NCBI GenBank assembly: GCA_037975125.1
Contig: CM075857.1
Location: 23,144,310 to 23,208,309, forward strand
Source: Latrodectus hesperus
Lineage: Eukaryota > Arthropoda > Arachnida > Araneae > Theridiidae
Length of the DNA: 64,000 nt
Reading direction: 5' to 3'
Shown: in pieces, positions 10,769-23,200 of the stretch
Layout of the letters: every line of letters starts with the position of its first letter
Position numbering within the stretch: position 1 is the first letter of the stretch
Translations under genes and position numbers: made by a program
The notes under the pieces: model-generated
What the model saw: the letters and a program-made list of their open reading frames with translations, nothing else
The model's database searches: none
Told to the model about the DNA's origin: nothing

Positions 10769-11242
10769 TTAATATTTTTTTCTGCCATAATTTTTTTATA
10801 TATAAAATTTTGGTAATTTTATATGTTTATTAGTAGTGAAATGGTAAGTAAAAGTAAATGTTAGTAATATTTGAAGCATAATAGCAATATTTAGTAAATT
10901 TAAATTTTGTAATAAAATGTTTGAAATATATACTGTTTATTAGATAATTAATTAACATTGGAAGTATTAATGTTTCTTTATTATGTTTATATTTCTTAGT
11001 TCTTTTTGTTGTAATGTGATGAAATATGTTCGTGAAAACAAATGTGTTTCTGTTTATATACTTTAATAATAATAAAGTACATGTATAGTATTTCTTTTGA
11101 ACATATTGATTCGAATTTGTGAATTTCTATTTATGTGCATTAGGCGTAAATTGTTGTATATGCGTTGATCACAAATAGTCGCTTGATTTGTTTTCAGATT
11201 GATGATTAATTCGGGAATGTAACATCAATCTTGCAGGGGAGG

Positions 11243-11496
11243 TGTAGTATCTGGCGACTGTTTGGCGATCAACAAACCGCGCTTGGCGTGGTTTGATCTC
11301 TTTCGAAAAATTGCCGTATTTTATAACAGTTTTGGCGGAGCAAGGTCCGCAATAGGTTGCAATATTCTGGTAGGAGCAGAAGGCTCCGAGTTAGTTTGTG
11401 TTTTGTTTTTGCTATTAACTGTGTGTTTGTAAATAAATAAATGTGTCGTCTAGAAAATAGTGATCGTTAATTTTCTCGGCCATTTGACACATCACA
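11243..11496 (+). repeat. 3' LTR
   Basis: 254 bp, TGTAGTATCTGG to GACACATCACA. Contains GTAAATAAATAAATG, a plausible polyadenylation region missing from the 5' copy. Preceded by the polypurine tract and followed by the GAGGG TSD. Confidence 0.92.
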
Positions 11497-11501
11497 GAGG
11501 G

Positions 11502-12640
11502 ATATAGAAGGAAAATCTTGCATCACCCAAAATACTGGATGCAGGGTCAGTGTGGCTATACATAATGCAACAATTCAGCAATTTCTCACCACAGTGTCTC
11601 CAGATTTGATTTTAACCATCATCCTGTTTTGAGATACATTAGTAAAGACAATCTTATTCATTTTTCCGCAGAAACATTAGTGCCATAAATGCCTGTGGTT
11701 TTGAGTCAAGGAATAGATGTAAGTGAAGAAATAGATATGTTGCAGACATTCTATTCAGCAACAAACAATGTAGAATAGTATGAACTGACACCAAAATATA
11801 AATAATAGATTATATCTATTATTTATAGCTAGAGTTTGTGAGATGCCTCTGGAATTCATCACTGTCATGCATATAATATAGGTATTATTACATGCAGTGA
11901 GGTGAGTTCTATCAGTTAGTTGTGTGTGTGATCCTAGTATAGACTATAATACATCCTCAGTCAAACTGAGAAACTTGCTTGAAAGAGTCTTCTACAAGAT
12001 TATGCAAAAATAATGCCAAATTTTAAATCTGAAATCTTTTTTCCTTTATATGGCATCTCCAAGTAGAGCAACAGTCAATACGATAAGCGTATGCACTGAA
12101 TTGCTAATGGTTTACATTTTTTAACGAACCAATACTTGTAAATTTCAGGAAATTTTCTGCATAGGGTGCTGCATTTTGAATGGTTACCGCTGTATATTGT
12201 ATGTGCAGCTGCTAGATTTATTAAAACAACATTGTGTGTGCCACAGCACAGTTACTTAATAATAAATTATAAAAGCATATTATTTGAATTACTGAATTAG
12301 CTTTATATTTTGATTCTTATCACTTATCTGAGTTACTACAAATGATATTTTTAAGGAGAGTGCCATTGCCTCATTAATTAAAAATAAAATTTTCATAAAA
12401 ATTTATGTTACTTTATTATTTAATTTTATTGCCTGGTTCTTGATCTCTTTAAATGTATACTGTGTACAATGTTTTTTAAGGTGAATAACACTGCCTAGTT
12501 AATTTGAAACTGAATTTTAATAAAAATTTCAATTATTGATTAAGCGTTATAGTGCTGCTGTTAACACATGTTTGGTATTATATAAGATGTATTTCAAAAG
12601 AAGGTGTTCAATTATTTATTAAAAGGAAATAGTTAAAAAA
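11502..12640. other. Unclassified older sequence, right side, and AT-rich spacer
   Basis: Continuation (to about 12240) of the sequence split by the LTR insertion, then ordinary AT-rich DNA. I see no conserved protein or RNA. A short open stretch MPVVLSQGIDVSEEIDML (about 11690-11743) is not recognised. Confidence 0.35.
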
Positions 12641-12660
12641 AATTATATATATATATATAT

Positions 12661-13105
12661 CAGGGATTCTTAAACTATGGGTCGCGACCCCATTTGGGGT
12701 CGCGTAGCAAAATTCTGGGGTCACGAGAGATAAAAATACAATTTAACAGAAAATGTTTTTTAACTTGTAAAATTATTGTTATAAAGATAAAATAACAATT
12801 ATCGTAGATAAATATATCATAAAATCTTCTAGTTCGGAAAGATTGTTTGTGCCTGCATTTCTATTAAGAGTATTATAATACTCTTAATAGAAATGCAGGT
12901 ACAAACCGAAATGATCCTGAGAAATATTATCAACAAAATTTCTAGGTATTATTGCTAGGTATTTTCATATGTATATGTATATTGTTACCTAATAAATAAA
13001 TCATCAAAAAATATAAATTTATTTTTCTTTTATCTTTGTATGGGGTCGTCAAGAAACTCGCAATCATAAATGGGGTCGTGAATTACAAAAGTTTAAGAAG
13101 TCCTG
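12661..13105 (+). mobile_element. hAT-like MITE
   Basis: Non-autonomous 445-bp element with imperfect terminal inverted repeats: CAGGGATTCTTAAACTATGG at the left, and CAGGACTTCTTAAACTTTTG on the opposite strand at the right, resembling the hAT consensus CAGGGNTTCTCAAACT. Multiple GGGGTCG motifs flank both ends internally. It lies inside a (TA)n tract. The flanks ATATATAT (12653-12660 and 13106-13113) fit an 8-bp duplication but are uninformative in a dinucleotide repeat. No transposase ORF is present. Confidence 0.8.
12845..12906. repeat. 62-nt near-perfect palindrome inside the hAT-like MITE
   Basis: Two 31-nt arms with no spacer (12845-12875 and 12876-12906) pair with a single mismatch. 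Arm cores are CCTGCATTTCTATTAAGAG and its complement. Such a structure can form a cruciform or an RNA hairpin. Confidence 0.93.
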
Positions 13106-14203
13106 ATATATATATAGGTGTGTATGTGTGGTGAGTCAATGTACTTTCATAAAGCATGTAAATATTAAAATATGGGCATTGAATGAGACTGTTTTATTCG
13201 AAGTAAAAAATTTGAGTGAGTTAGTGATTTTGTAAGCTATAGATTTTGCAAAATCACGCAATTTCGATTGGAGATAAAACTATACACCACAACATAGAAT
13301 TTCCCAAATGAATAAATTAAGAAGATTTGGGGAATTTCAGTGTGTTTTTAGAAAACCAACATAATAAAACTTCACCAATTGTATTAATTCAATCTTAATA
13401 TATAATACAAAAGCCTTGGTGAATTTTATCTTTTTATGATTTAACATCTGAATAAAAGAATAAATAATCAGCACCTTTAAGTTTATTCACAAATAAGTGT
13501 TTTTACAGGCCAGACAAAAGAAAGAAATATCTTAAAATCTACCTTAAATTTCCCCTGCGACAGCTAATATTAGTTGCACAGATAAACAATTTTTAAGTTC
13601 AGTGAAATAGATTTAAAATTGTTTATAAAACATTATATTACTTAAAAAGAGATTAAAATCAGGAAAGGTAATAATTAAACGAACCAATATATTTATATTT
13701 TAACCTGATCTCTTTATATTTTTAATAAATAAAAATACTCAAAATTTAATTTTATTAAAATACCTGAGAAGAAAGAATAAAAATACGTTTCTTGATACTA
13801 GTTCTTAGTTTTAACGGAGTCTGCTATCCTTCAAATCCGGCAAAATTGTAAACAAAAACTTTAGCAGAATTACAGTTAGAGTTACATAGATAGTACTTTT
13901 ATTTCATAGATTTTAAAAATGGAAAAAAATCATATACTCTTAAAGTAATTCTTTTGCTTTATAGAGAAATACTGTAGCTAATCAATAATTTATAAAGTTT
14001 TTAAAAATAGAATGATTTTTTTCACATATTTAACTATAAAAATAGTTTGTAATACTCCTCGTATAACTCGTAACCGTAGCTGGAAAACATTTGTTTGTCA
14101 AATTGGCACAATATTTATTTTTAAACGAAATTAATCGTCATTAGTAGTTTATTTAAAAGTATTTTATCTATTTTCAGGGAATTAGTTAACTAAAATATAA
14201 AAA

Positions 14204-17200
14204 ATGTCGGGATTAAGACAAACAGCTTTAACGTGTAGTGGACACACAAGACCTGTTGTTGATCTTGCTTTCAGTTCAATTACTCCGTCCGGTTATTTTT
14301 TAATATCCGCTTGTAAAGGTAAACCTTAAATGAGATATGAAAGCTTGTTTTTTATTTAATATAAAAGTAAAAAGTCATAATATTGTGTTTTATTGATTTA
14401 ATTTATTTTGCTTACTATCATTGAATAATTTTGAAAACATTTGTATTAATTATATTTATATAAATTCCAAGCCTCAGTTTTTTTTATATTAAATATAAAT
14501 TTATTGTATCTGCTGTAAAGTTACAGTTAAATTTCTCAATAATATATGCATAATATTATTTTAGATTATATTACTGTAGAACTAAGATTTCATTCTTAAA
14601 GAGTGAAATGTGTGTACCCATAGTTGTAAATATACATAAGATTGCTTAAACTGTACTTTAAATTGTTCTTTTCCTTTTCTGGGAACATTTAAAATGCAAT
14701 AAAGGGTAAAGTATGATATCGTCTCTAAGTAGAACAAAGCACCAACAAAATCATTCTGTTTCATTGCACTATAATTTATTCCGGGTATTTCAGTTGTTCT
14801 TTCTCCTTAAAATGCAATTATGTATGAATGTTTTCTTTGCTGTATGTTTTAGTATACTAAAAATTTTAATTTAAGATTTTGGTAAAAGTTACCAGATCCG
14901 TACGCGATTTCAACTTTTGGCACCATGCGCTCTACAGCTCTGTCGCTAACCTAAATTACGTCACTACGCGCGATAGATGTCAACCAATAACGATCGCGTT
15001 CGAACTTCAGCTTTGAAATCTCGCATTTTTTAGAATTCCAAATATTAAAAAGTTTAATATTTCATTATAATTAAATACTGTAGAAGTTTTAAAATTATAA
15101 TAAATAGGTACGAAATTTTTAAAAGGTGATTTTAAATATACCGAGCAATGGCACCCACCTTAAAAACCATCAGTGTAGCGCTACCTACTACAGTGCCAAC
15201 CGGGCAATAAAACTAAATTTTGAACATTAACAAATTAAAATTTTTGTTTAAACTCGAATTTTAATATACCGAGCCATGGCGCCCACCTTAAAAAAAACAT
15301 CAGTGTAGCGCTACCTACTGCAGTGCCAACCGGGCAATAAAACTAAATTTTGAACGTTAACAAATTCCGCTTTTTGTTTAAACTCGAATTTTAATATACC
15401 CAGCAATGGCACCCACATTAAAGAAATTTTAGTACGCGGCACATTCTAACACTAACATGCAATACACACAACTTAAAAATTCATATACTTATTTTCTTAC
15501 TACCATCATGCTCAAAATAAAAAAAACGTAAGCTCAATACATTCTCATCCATAGTTAATTTTCGCTAGCAACACACTAACTCCAAAATTCGAATATCGAA
15601 ATTAAATTATTAAATATTATTCTATAATAGTTTCAAGGGTTACATACAAAACGCGCTTGTCACGCGATCATGTTACCCAATAAACGAAAACACGTCATAC
15701 ATACGTAATCCGAACCGTTAAACCAGTTCGACGAACTTATCGCACCACTTTATCGCCTGCTTGGCGCATTTTACCCTCTGTACGGATCTGTTCACTTTAG
15801 CGAAGATTTTTATTGCACTTTTATTGATATTTATTGCTGTAAAAATGTTATTGAAGAATGGTAAAACTATAATTACATTGATATAATTTTTCATATAATA
15901 TACTATTTTTCATATAAGACAGAAAGACTCAAATTTGAGAGGCAGTCAAAACTACAGAAGAGCATGAAAATTTTTGCAGAATTTCTTCATAATTAAGTTG
16001 ATAAATAATTATAATTTGATTGCTCATATTTTATTTAAACAAATATTTGAATGCTTCATTTACTAAATCGCTTATCTCCATAAAACAAGAAGTTTAGAAA
16101 AATGATAAAATCCTGTGAGCTGTTATGGGTTGGCATGATTTCAAAATTCCTTTTAATAATGCTGCCCAATTATCTCAGTGTCCTAATTAAGTTAGTTGCC
16201 TTATGTAATATATGGCATCCAAGATTTGAATCACGCTCAAACCTAAGTTTTAAATATTGTAATCTTATGCTATTTTATATTTCAAATATTTTATTATTAC
16301 TTGATACAGTAATATTGCAAAATGAATAACTAATTTCACAAATATTACATATAACAAAGCAACTATAAACTAACTAATATAACTATCTAGAGCAGGAGAC
16401 AGCAGGCAATAAAACTAAATCAATAATGTAAATAACATACATTTTTATTAGGAGCTTGGCTTTTAATTAACATGGCAGTAGCTCTCACCTTAAAAAACCT
16501 CAGCATAAGTGCTATCTAGCACAAAAATAATAAAAAGTAAATGTGTTACTTTTTATACTACATAATAAAAAGTAAAATAATAATGTAAATAACCTGCATT
16601 TTTTTGAAAACTCGAATTTTATTTAAGTGGGTGGTGGTGCCCACCTGAAAAACAGTACAATCATAATCTACTCCAGAAACAATTGGGCAATGAATCTAAA
16701 TATTGTAAACAACATCCATTTTTATGAAAACTTGAATTTTAATTAACTGATCAGTATTTCCACTTAAAAAACATTAATTTTTATCACTTTTAATCAAAAT
16801 TTGCAGTTTAATATTCATATGATAATTTTAATCTTCAAAGTAAGTGTTATATATGGCAACTTTTTCTTAATATGTTGTACGTTCACATACAATTCAAATA
16901 AAATGCTTGAATTACATAAGCAAAATTCACCAAGGAAAAGAAGCTTCTATTTTAATGATGAACTATCTGTTTGATGGTTTACTCTGAGGTCAGTTTATAA
17001 TTTCAATTCTTGCGTCAGGGGTAGATGCTTGTAGTTTTGAACCCATTATAAACTGTTGGTGTTTCGTGCTTCATAGTTCTTGTATGCAAAATGTGAAATT
17101 CGAATCGATATCAAGCCATTTTAATTCATTCTTTGCTAAGAATGATCTTATTCACTTATCCATAGCTTGGAAAATATAATAGTCACTTAAGAATTTAAAG

Positions 17201-20200
17201 AATTATTTGTTGAATGATTTTCATGCAAAAGCGAAAACCTTTTTTATAAGCTTTGAATTCTTTGAAAGCATATCTTATCAAAGTATATGGTGTTTTGTAT
17301 TAAATAATTTTAAAATATAAATGGTTTAAAGATGTGTGTAACAAATGCTTGGCTAATATTTGGCATATTTCCCTGATTATGCAATTAATATATGTCTATA
17401 TAAAACATCTCTAATGCAAAGCAGACATTCAAATGATTAATGTGCTAGCAATCAGTCATCAAATTATCAATTTGATTCTCACATTAAGCTTAGATGTTTG
17501 TACTAATTAGAGTCCACTTTAAACTGTAAATTCCTGTTAAGTTGTACTACTGATTGAATACGAAAAATGACCATAGAATAACTAAGAAACTAAACCAAAC
17601 TGAATTGTAATTTTTTATGTTTTTCAAAAATTCTCAATCTGTCATAACTATTTTGAAAATTCTAAACTAAATTAGATTGTAGAAAATAAAAAAAATGAAA
17701 ATATAGAATAAAAGAAATGAAAAAGAAAACTGAAATATTTTAAGAATAGAAAAGCATTGAAAAGAAACTACCATAGTTTCTGATAGAAACTGCTGTATTT
17801 TCATGCTTAAATGTATAGCTTTTAGCAGTGTGGTATTCACATGCACTTAAAGTAATTAAAAATGTTGAACTTATGTTATAAGATATTAAGATTGTCTTAA
17901 AAGAAAGTGAATTTGATCTCCTGACAGGTTTAAACTATTAACATTATAACTTATATCATAGTGAAATCTTTTTTCTGATATTAAAGGATCAAAATTTGAA
18001 AACTTTAACTACACACACATGTAGTTTCTTATAATTTTTTTTGTAACACAATATGAGTATTATGTATGCAGATATTTCAATAAGTAAATAATTCAGTTCA
18101 TTGGTTAATTATTCAGCTCATTCATAAACCTTATGTGTGTATGAAAAAGAGCAAGAATGAATTCTCATCTATTATTCAGATTTGTGTTTTTATTTTATGC
18201 AATTTTTAATTAATATATCGTGTGTCTCACAACTTAAGTCAACATTTTGTAAATATATGACAATACTATTTAAAAATATTATTTATGCTGTAGCAGCAAT
18301 TTATCAGTTCTGATTTTTTCTGCATCATTTTTCTCATGTGCTACCTTTTTTTCCAGAAATTATGTTATTAATCATAACTGTGTGGTTAAAGTAAAAAAAT
18401 AATTATTATGAATATTAAAACTCATTAGTTTTTATAGGAGCATTGATGTAGAATAAGTTATTCTCATTTCTTTTTTAAATCAAATATGTAATTTTAGAAT
18501 AATACTTGAATTTTATGACTTGCAGAATAAATCACCAAATTATTTATTTATTAAAATAAAGAAAAAAATTAAAGTTGTCACAAACAATTGATAACCATAA
18601 TATTTTCTTTTTCAACCTCTAGTTGACAAACCACCTGATGTGACAATATTCTTTTTTACTTTTACTTTTTTCTTCTTTCTACGCTATTAGCTTAAAAGGA
18701 CTTATAAAAAAAAGTTGTTGTTGTATCTGAAAATTAAAAGTACATTGGCAGTTCAAATGAAAAAAAATTTAATCAGTGCACTGAATCAATAAATGTCTCC
18801 AATGTTAATTATTATGACAAAGTGATCACTACATTATTAGGTTTCTGTAAAATGTATGAAGCTTTTCGTTGTAAATAATTTTTTTAATTGAATTTATAAT
18901 AAAATTTGTTTTTGCAAAATAATAGATTTTATATTTGTTTGAAATTATTTTTATATTTATACTAATACCATAAGTCTTATTTTAATTCATAACTGGAATT
19001 TTAAAATTATTCTGTGTTAATTTTTGCCAAAAATGATTTTATATATTAGTTCATTATTCGCCAAGAAATTAACTTTTATGAGATTTTTCCTTTTGCTTAG
19101 TATGCCTTACTTTTCTATATTTCACATTAAAATTATTCTTCACAGATGGAAAACCTATGCTACGTCAAGGGGATACTGGTGACTGGATTGGTACATTTGT
19201 TGGTCATAAAGGTGCAGTTTGGGGAGTAGCTTTAAACAAAGATGCCTCAAAAGCAGCATCTGGATCTGCTGATTTTGAAGCAAAGGTGATAATTTTAACT
19301 AAAATAGTTTTTATTTTACTTCACTTATTTAAATCTAGTTTTAAAAGATATATAAATCATATATACACATGTTAGACCAATAATTTTGATTTATATATGA
19401 TCTATTCTCTTGGAAATTTGTATGAAACCTGTAGGAAGTGGTAGTAGGTATTATTAAAATACATAAATGCGCAATATTCAAGTAATTTACTGAACAGGTC
19501 TTCAGAATTTTTATATTTATAAGGAATAATTTTTCATCTTATCCAAATTGATCATTAATTTGAAAATTAGTATAAAATATTTTTTATGAGCATTGCATTG
19601 GTTATGTTAAATTTATAAACTGTCAGATCACATACATAATATTTTTTTGTTCATGGTGTGCCAGAAAATTAAAACTGTTATAATTTAATAGATGTATAAA
19701 AAAATTTGTTCAGTAATGATTGAAAACAGATAATCAAGAAATCATATATTGCATTTACAGCACTCTTTAATATATACTACTTTTGTAACACATAACTTAT
19801 GAACTCATCATGGCAGACGCTCATTCACTAAATAAAAAGTATTTTATTTTAGTATAATACATTGCAGAAGGTTGTATTTAATTTTTTCCAGAAAATATTT
19901 TAATATTTATTAAAAATGTGATAAAGCTAATAGGTTTTTTTTTTTTAAAAAAAAGAAATAATTGCTGTAGGAATCAGGTGTAAAAATCTTAGCTTTAATT
20001 TTCAAATATTACATTCATTTTGTATTTAATAATGAAAGCAGCCAAAGTACTTATACTGAAACTGCCATCACATGACCATGAAAGAATGAATGGAGAATTT
20101 GTAATGTTAGAAATTCTAAATTTGTAATCTAAATATAGATTTAATTATAAGTGTCTTAATTATCCAATATATGCATGTGTACTTAGGTATAGCAACATTA

Positions 20201-23200
20201 GGAATTTATTTCGAATAATTTTCTGAAATTTTTCACTGACTTCATAAAAGTATCTAAAGAGTTAACATGTATGATTATTTCAGAGTTCTTAGGATAAAGA
20301 ACCAATAAATAGCAACATAAAAATTAAAAGTTTAAAGTTAACAATATTTATTGAAAATATTGTTTTCTGAGTATGAAATTTAATATTTAAATTGCTACCT
20401 TAAATTTTTCATCAATAGAATTCTAAGTAAAAAGAGAAATATTAATAAATTCTATATTGCTAAAATTGTTAAAAAAAAAAATTTCTTTTCTTTTAGCTCT
20501 GGGATGCAATTACTGGAGAAGAACTTCATACATTTCCCCATCCACATATTGTAAAAAGTGTAAACTTTAATTCAGATGATTCAAAATTGTTAACTGCTTC
20601 AAATGATAAGAAAGTACGTGTATTTAATTTAATCCGGCCTGATGAGAGTAAGTATTTTAATTATTTTTCAAAAAGTGTTTCATATAAATCTTGTTGTTTT
20701 TTCATTCATCATAAACTCTCTACATTATATATAATATTTAAAAATCATAATTATATGAGGTACATATTAAAATAATCATATTTAATTAATTTTTCTTTGA
20801 CTAAATGTAATGGATTTTTTTCATGGTTTTTGCTCCCTTCCCCCCCCATTATATTTATACACATTTGAAATCATTTCCTTTTTTAAAAAAAATTGTTTTT
20901 CTTAAATATAAATACCTTAGTTAAATCAAACTTTTAATATTTTTATGCAAATGTGTAACTATGAATAACAATCATTTGAAAGATTGTAGTGTAGGTCTGC
21001 CTTTCCTCCTGGAATTTGATTACTGAATCTAGTGTAAATTTCAAAGGTCTATTTTAAAATTTTCTCTTGCTATTTTAAGAAGTAATTGTATTAAAAAATT
21101 ACAAGTTTGGAAATTTTCAATTTTGTTGAAATATAATCTATTTGGAAACTTGTCATTCTTAGTTTACAGATGTTTTCTCACTACATGTAACATTTTATTT
21201 TCACATTTTATTCAAACTTCTTTGGTCTCTTTCTGTTATATTTTTGAAAAAATTGTATTTCTTTAAGCTGAACTGATAAATGAATGCTTAGTACTCTGAT
21301 TTACAGGTCAACTTTTCAAAGTGTGATTATCATCTTGTAGATATTTGTATTGAAATCGGCTTTATTTTGTAGTTGTAGCACTCGTGCAAATTTGACCTTG
21401 TTTGCTAAAGTGTCAGGAAACTTTAAATGTATGTGATGAATTCTCTATATATTTTTTAAAAAGTACAAAAAATTTTAGATTTTTTGGTCTTATGAACTGT
21501 GAATGCCATGTTTTAGTTTGTAAAACATAAATTTTGTAGCATGATGTGTTTTTTTTTATTTTATTTATTTATCTATTTAGAATTGAAAATTGAGGTAATA
21601 TATATTTTGTAAAATGATTTTTCAAGTTTTATTTATTATTTTTTTAGAATGGAGCAATTTAATACATGTACTGTATTGATAAGTTGTTGATGTGCATTTT
21701 CTTTTTAATTTTGAAATAGTTGCTAGCTTTAATATTAATTTCTTACTTAAAACTTTTATGACAATTATTTTTAGTAACCACTTTAGTTTTAAATGGGATG
21801 TTATATTTTATTTTGCAGAAATTTGAAAAAAAATATTAAGATATTTAATTGAAGAATTTATAAAATTTCATTCTGAAGAATTATTTATGTATTTTCATTG
21901 GTAGATCAGGTTAAACTGCTATACAAGTTAAAGCATGGTAGAACTCAAATGTTTTCCGAAATTTCATGAAACAGAATTAGATTAACAAAAGTATATTATA
22001 AAATTAAATACTGTTTAAATTTGTAAACATCTTTCAGTTTTGTTTAACCAGTAATAGTACATTTTACTTATTTACTGATAGACAAATTAAAACATTTAGT
22101 GTTTCCATATTGGGAGAATAATAGAAAACATTAAATTTTAGTAAATATTAAATTACTGTAATGTTTTTAATGAAAATTTTTATTGTAAATTTAGGTGGTG
22201 ATTGCTTGGTTGGACATACATCCGCTGTGAAGAAAGCATTATTTCTTGATGATAAAAAAGTTGTTAGTGCTGCTGATGATAAAACTGTTCGGTAAAATTT
22301 TACCAACTCCTTCTTTTTCTATATTAAGTAAATACTGATAGAATTGCTTATAAATTATAGTAGCCTTCATTATTTTAAAAACTTTATTTTGAATCAGTGA
22401 TTTTTTGTTACTTTATCTTTATTTTGTATAATTTGGATGAAAAAGCATTGTTGATTTTATTTAATTGTATACTCCATTTTTAAGTATAGTTTTTAATCAA
22501 ATAAATTTCAAATTATACATTGTTGTCATTCTGAGTATTGCCTTGAATGAAAATAAATAACATCCTTAAAGTATTTAAATATTAACTAATTTTAGTATAT
22601 TTTATATATGAAAGTTCTATGTAAATATAATTTAAAAAATTACTTTGTTTTATTTGCAAATATAACTTTTTAGGAATATCCATATGCAAAATTTTCTAGC
22701 TAGGAATAAGTTCTTATATAAGTAAATTAATATGGAAATCAAAGTACAAGGGTTGAAAATTTACAATATAAATGATATTTTTTTTAATATGAAAAGGTAT
22801 TAGAAATATTTAAGTTTTCTGGTGTTGATTAAATTTTCTATTTGACTATTTTAAGCTATATAATTATTAGTTAAACTTACATTTTGATTAGACAATCTGA
22901 ATGAATAACTGAATTGATATGCCATTTACTGTTTTTTATTTGTTGCTAAAATGTAAACAAAATTAAATTTTTCATACATATATTTTTACGTGGTTTTGGG
23001 GAATAATGAATATTATCTTGATTCATAACCACAACATTTTGTTAAATTTAAATTATAATGTACACAAAATTAAACTAAGCGCTCCTAAAATTCTATTGTC
23101 TAAGAATATGTACATTTCAAAAATATTAAATTTTATTTGAAGATAAAATAAAGAAATGCTAATGACTACTTATTAACTTGATTTTTTAGATTTTGGGACT

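Larger units (their letters stand above)
9945..11496 (+). mobile_element. Degraded Ty3/gypsy-type LTR retrotransposon with intact TSD
   Basis: Two LTRs (9945-10139 and 11243-11496) flank a short remnant of pol. The element is bracketed by the 5-bp target-site duplication GAGGG (9940-9944 and 11497-11501). Both LTRs begin TGTA and end ATCACA (TG...CA ends). A polypurine tract AGGGGAGG lies directly before the 3' LTR (11235-11242). The interior is only about 1.1 kb, so gag, protease, RNase H and integrase have been lost by deletion. The intact TSD shows these are the original insertion boundaries, not recombined fragments. The element cannot encode its own mobility. Confidence 0.9.
14319..19145 (+). 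other. STRAP intron 1
   Basis: 4.8-kb intron. It contains two arrays of a 128-bp tandem-repeat element (14886-15800 and 16395-16785) and a diverged SINE family-A copy (17427-17600), annotated separately. The rest is AT-rich with no coding signal; the frames at 14582 and 16102 are spurious. Confidence 0.85.
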
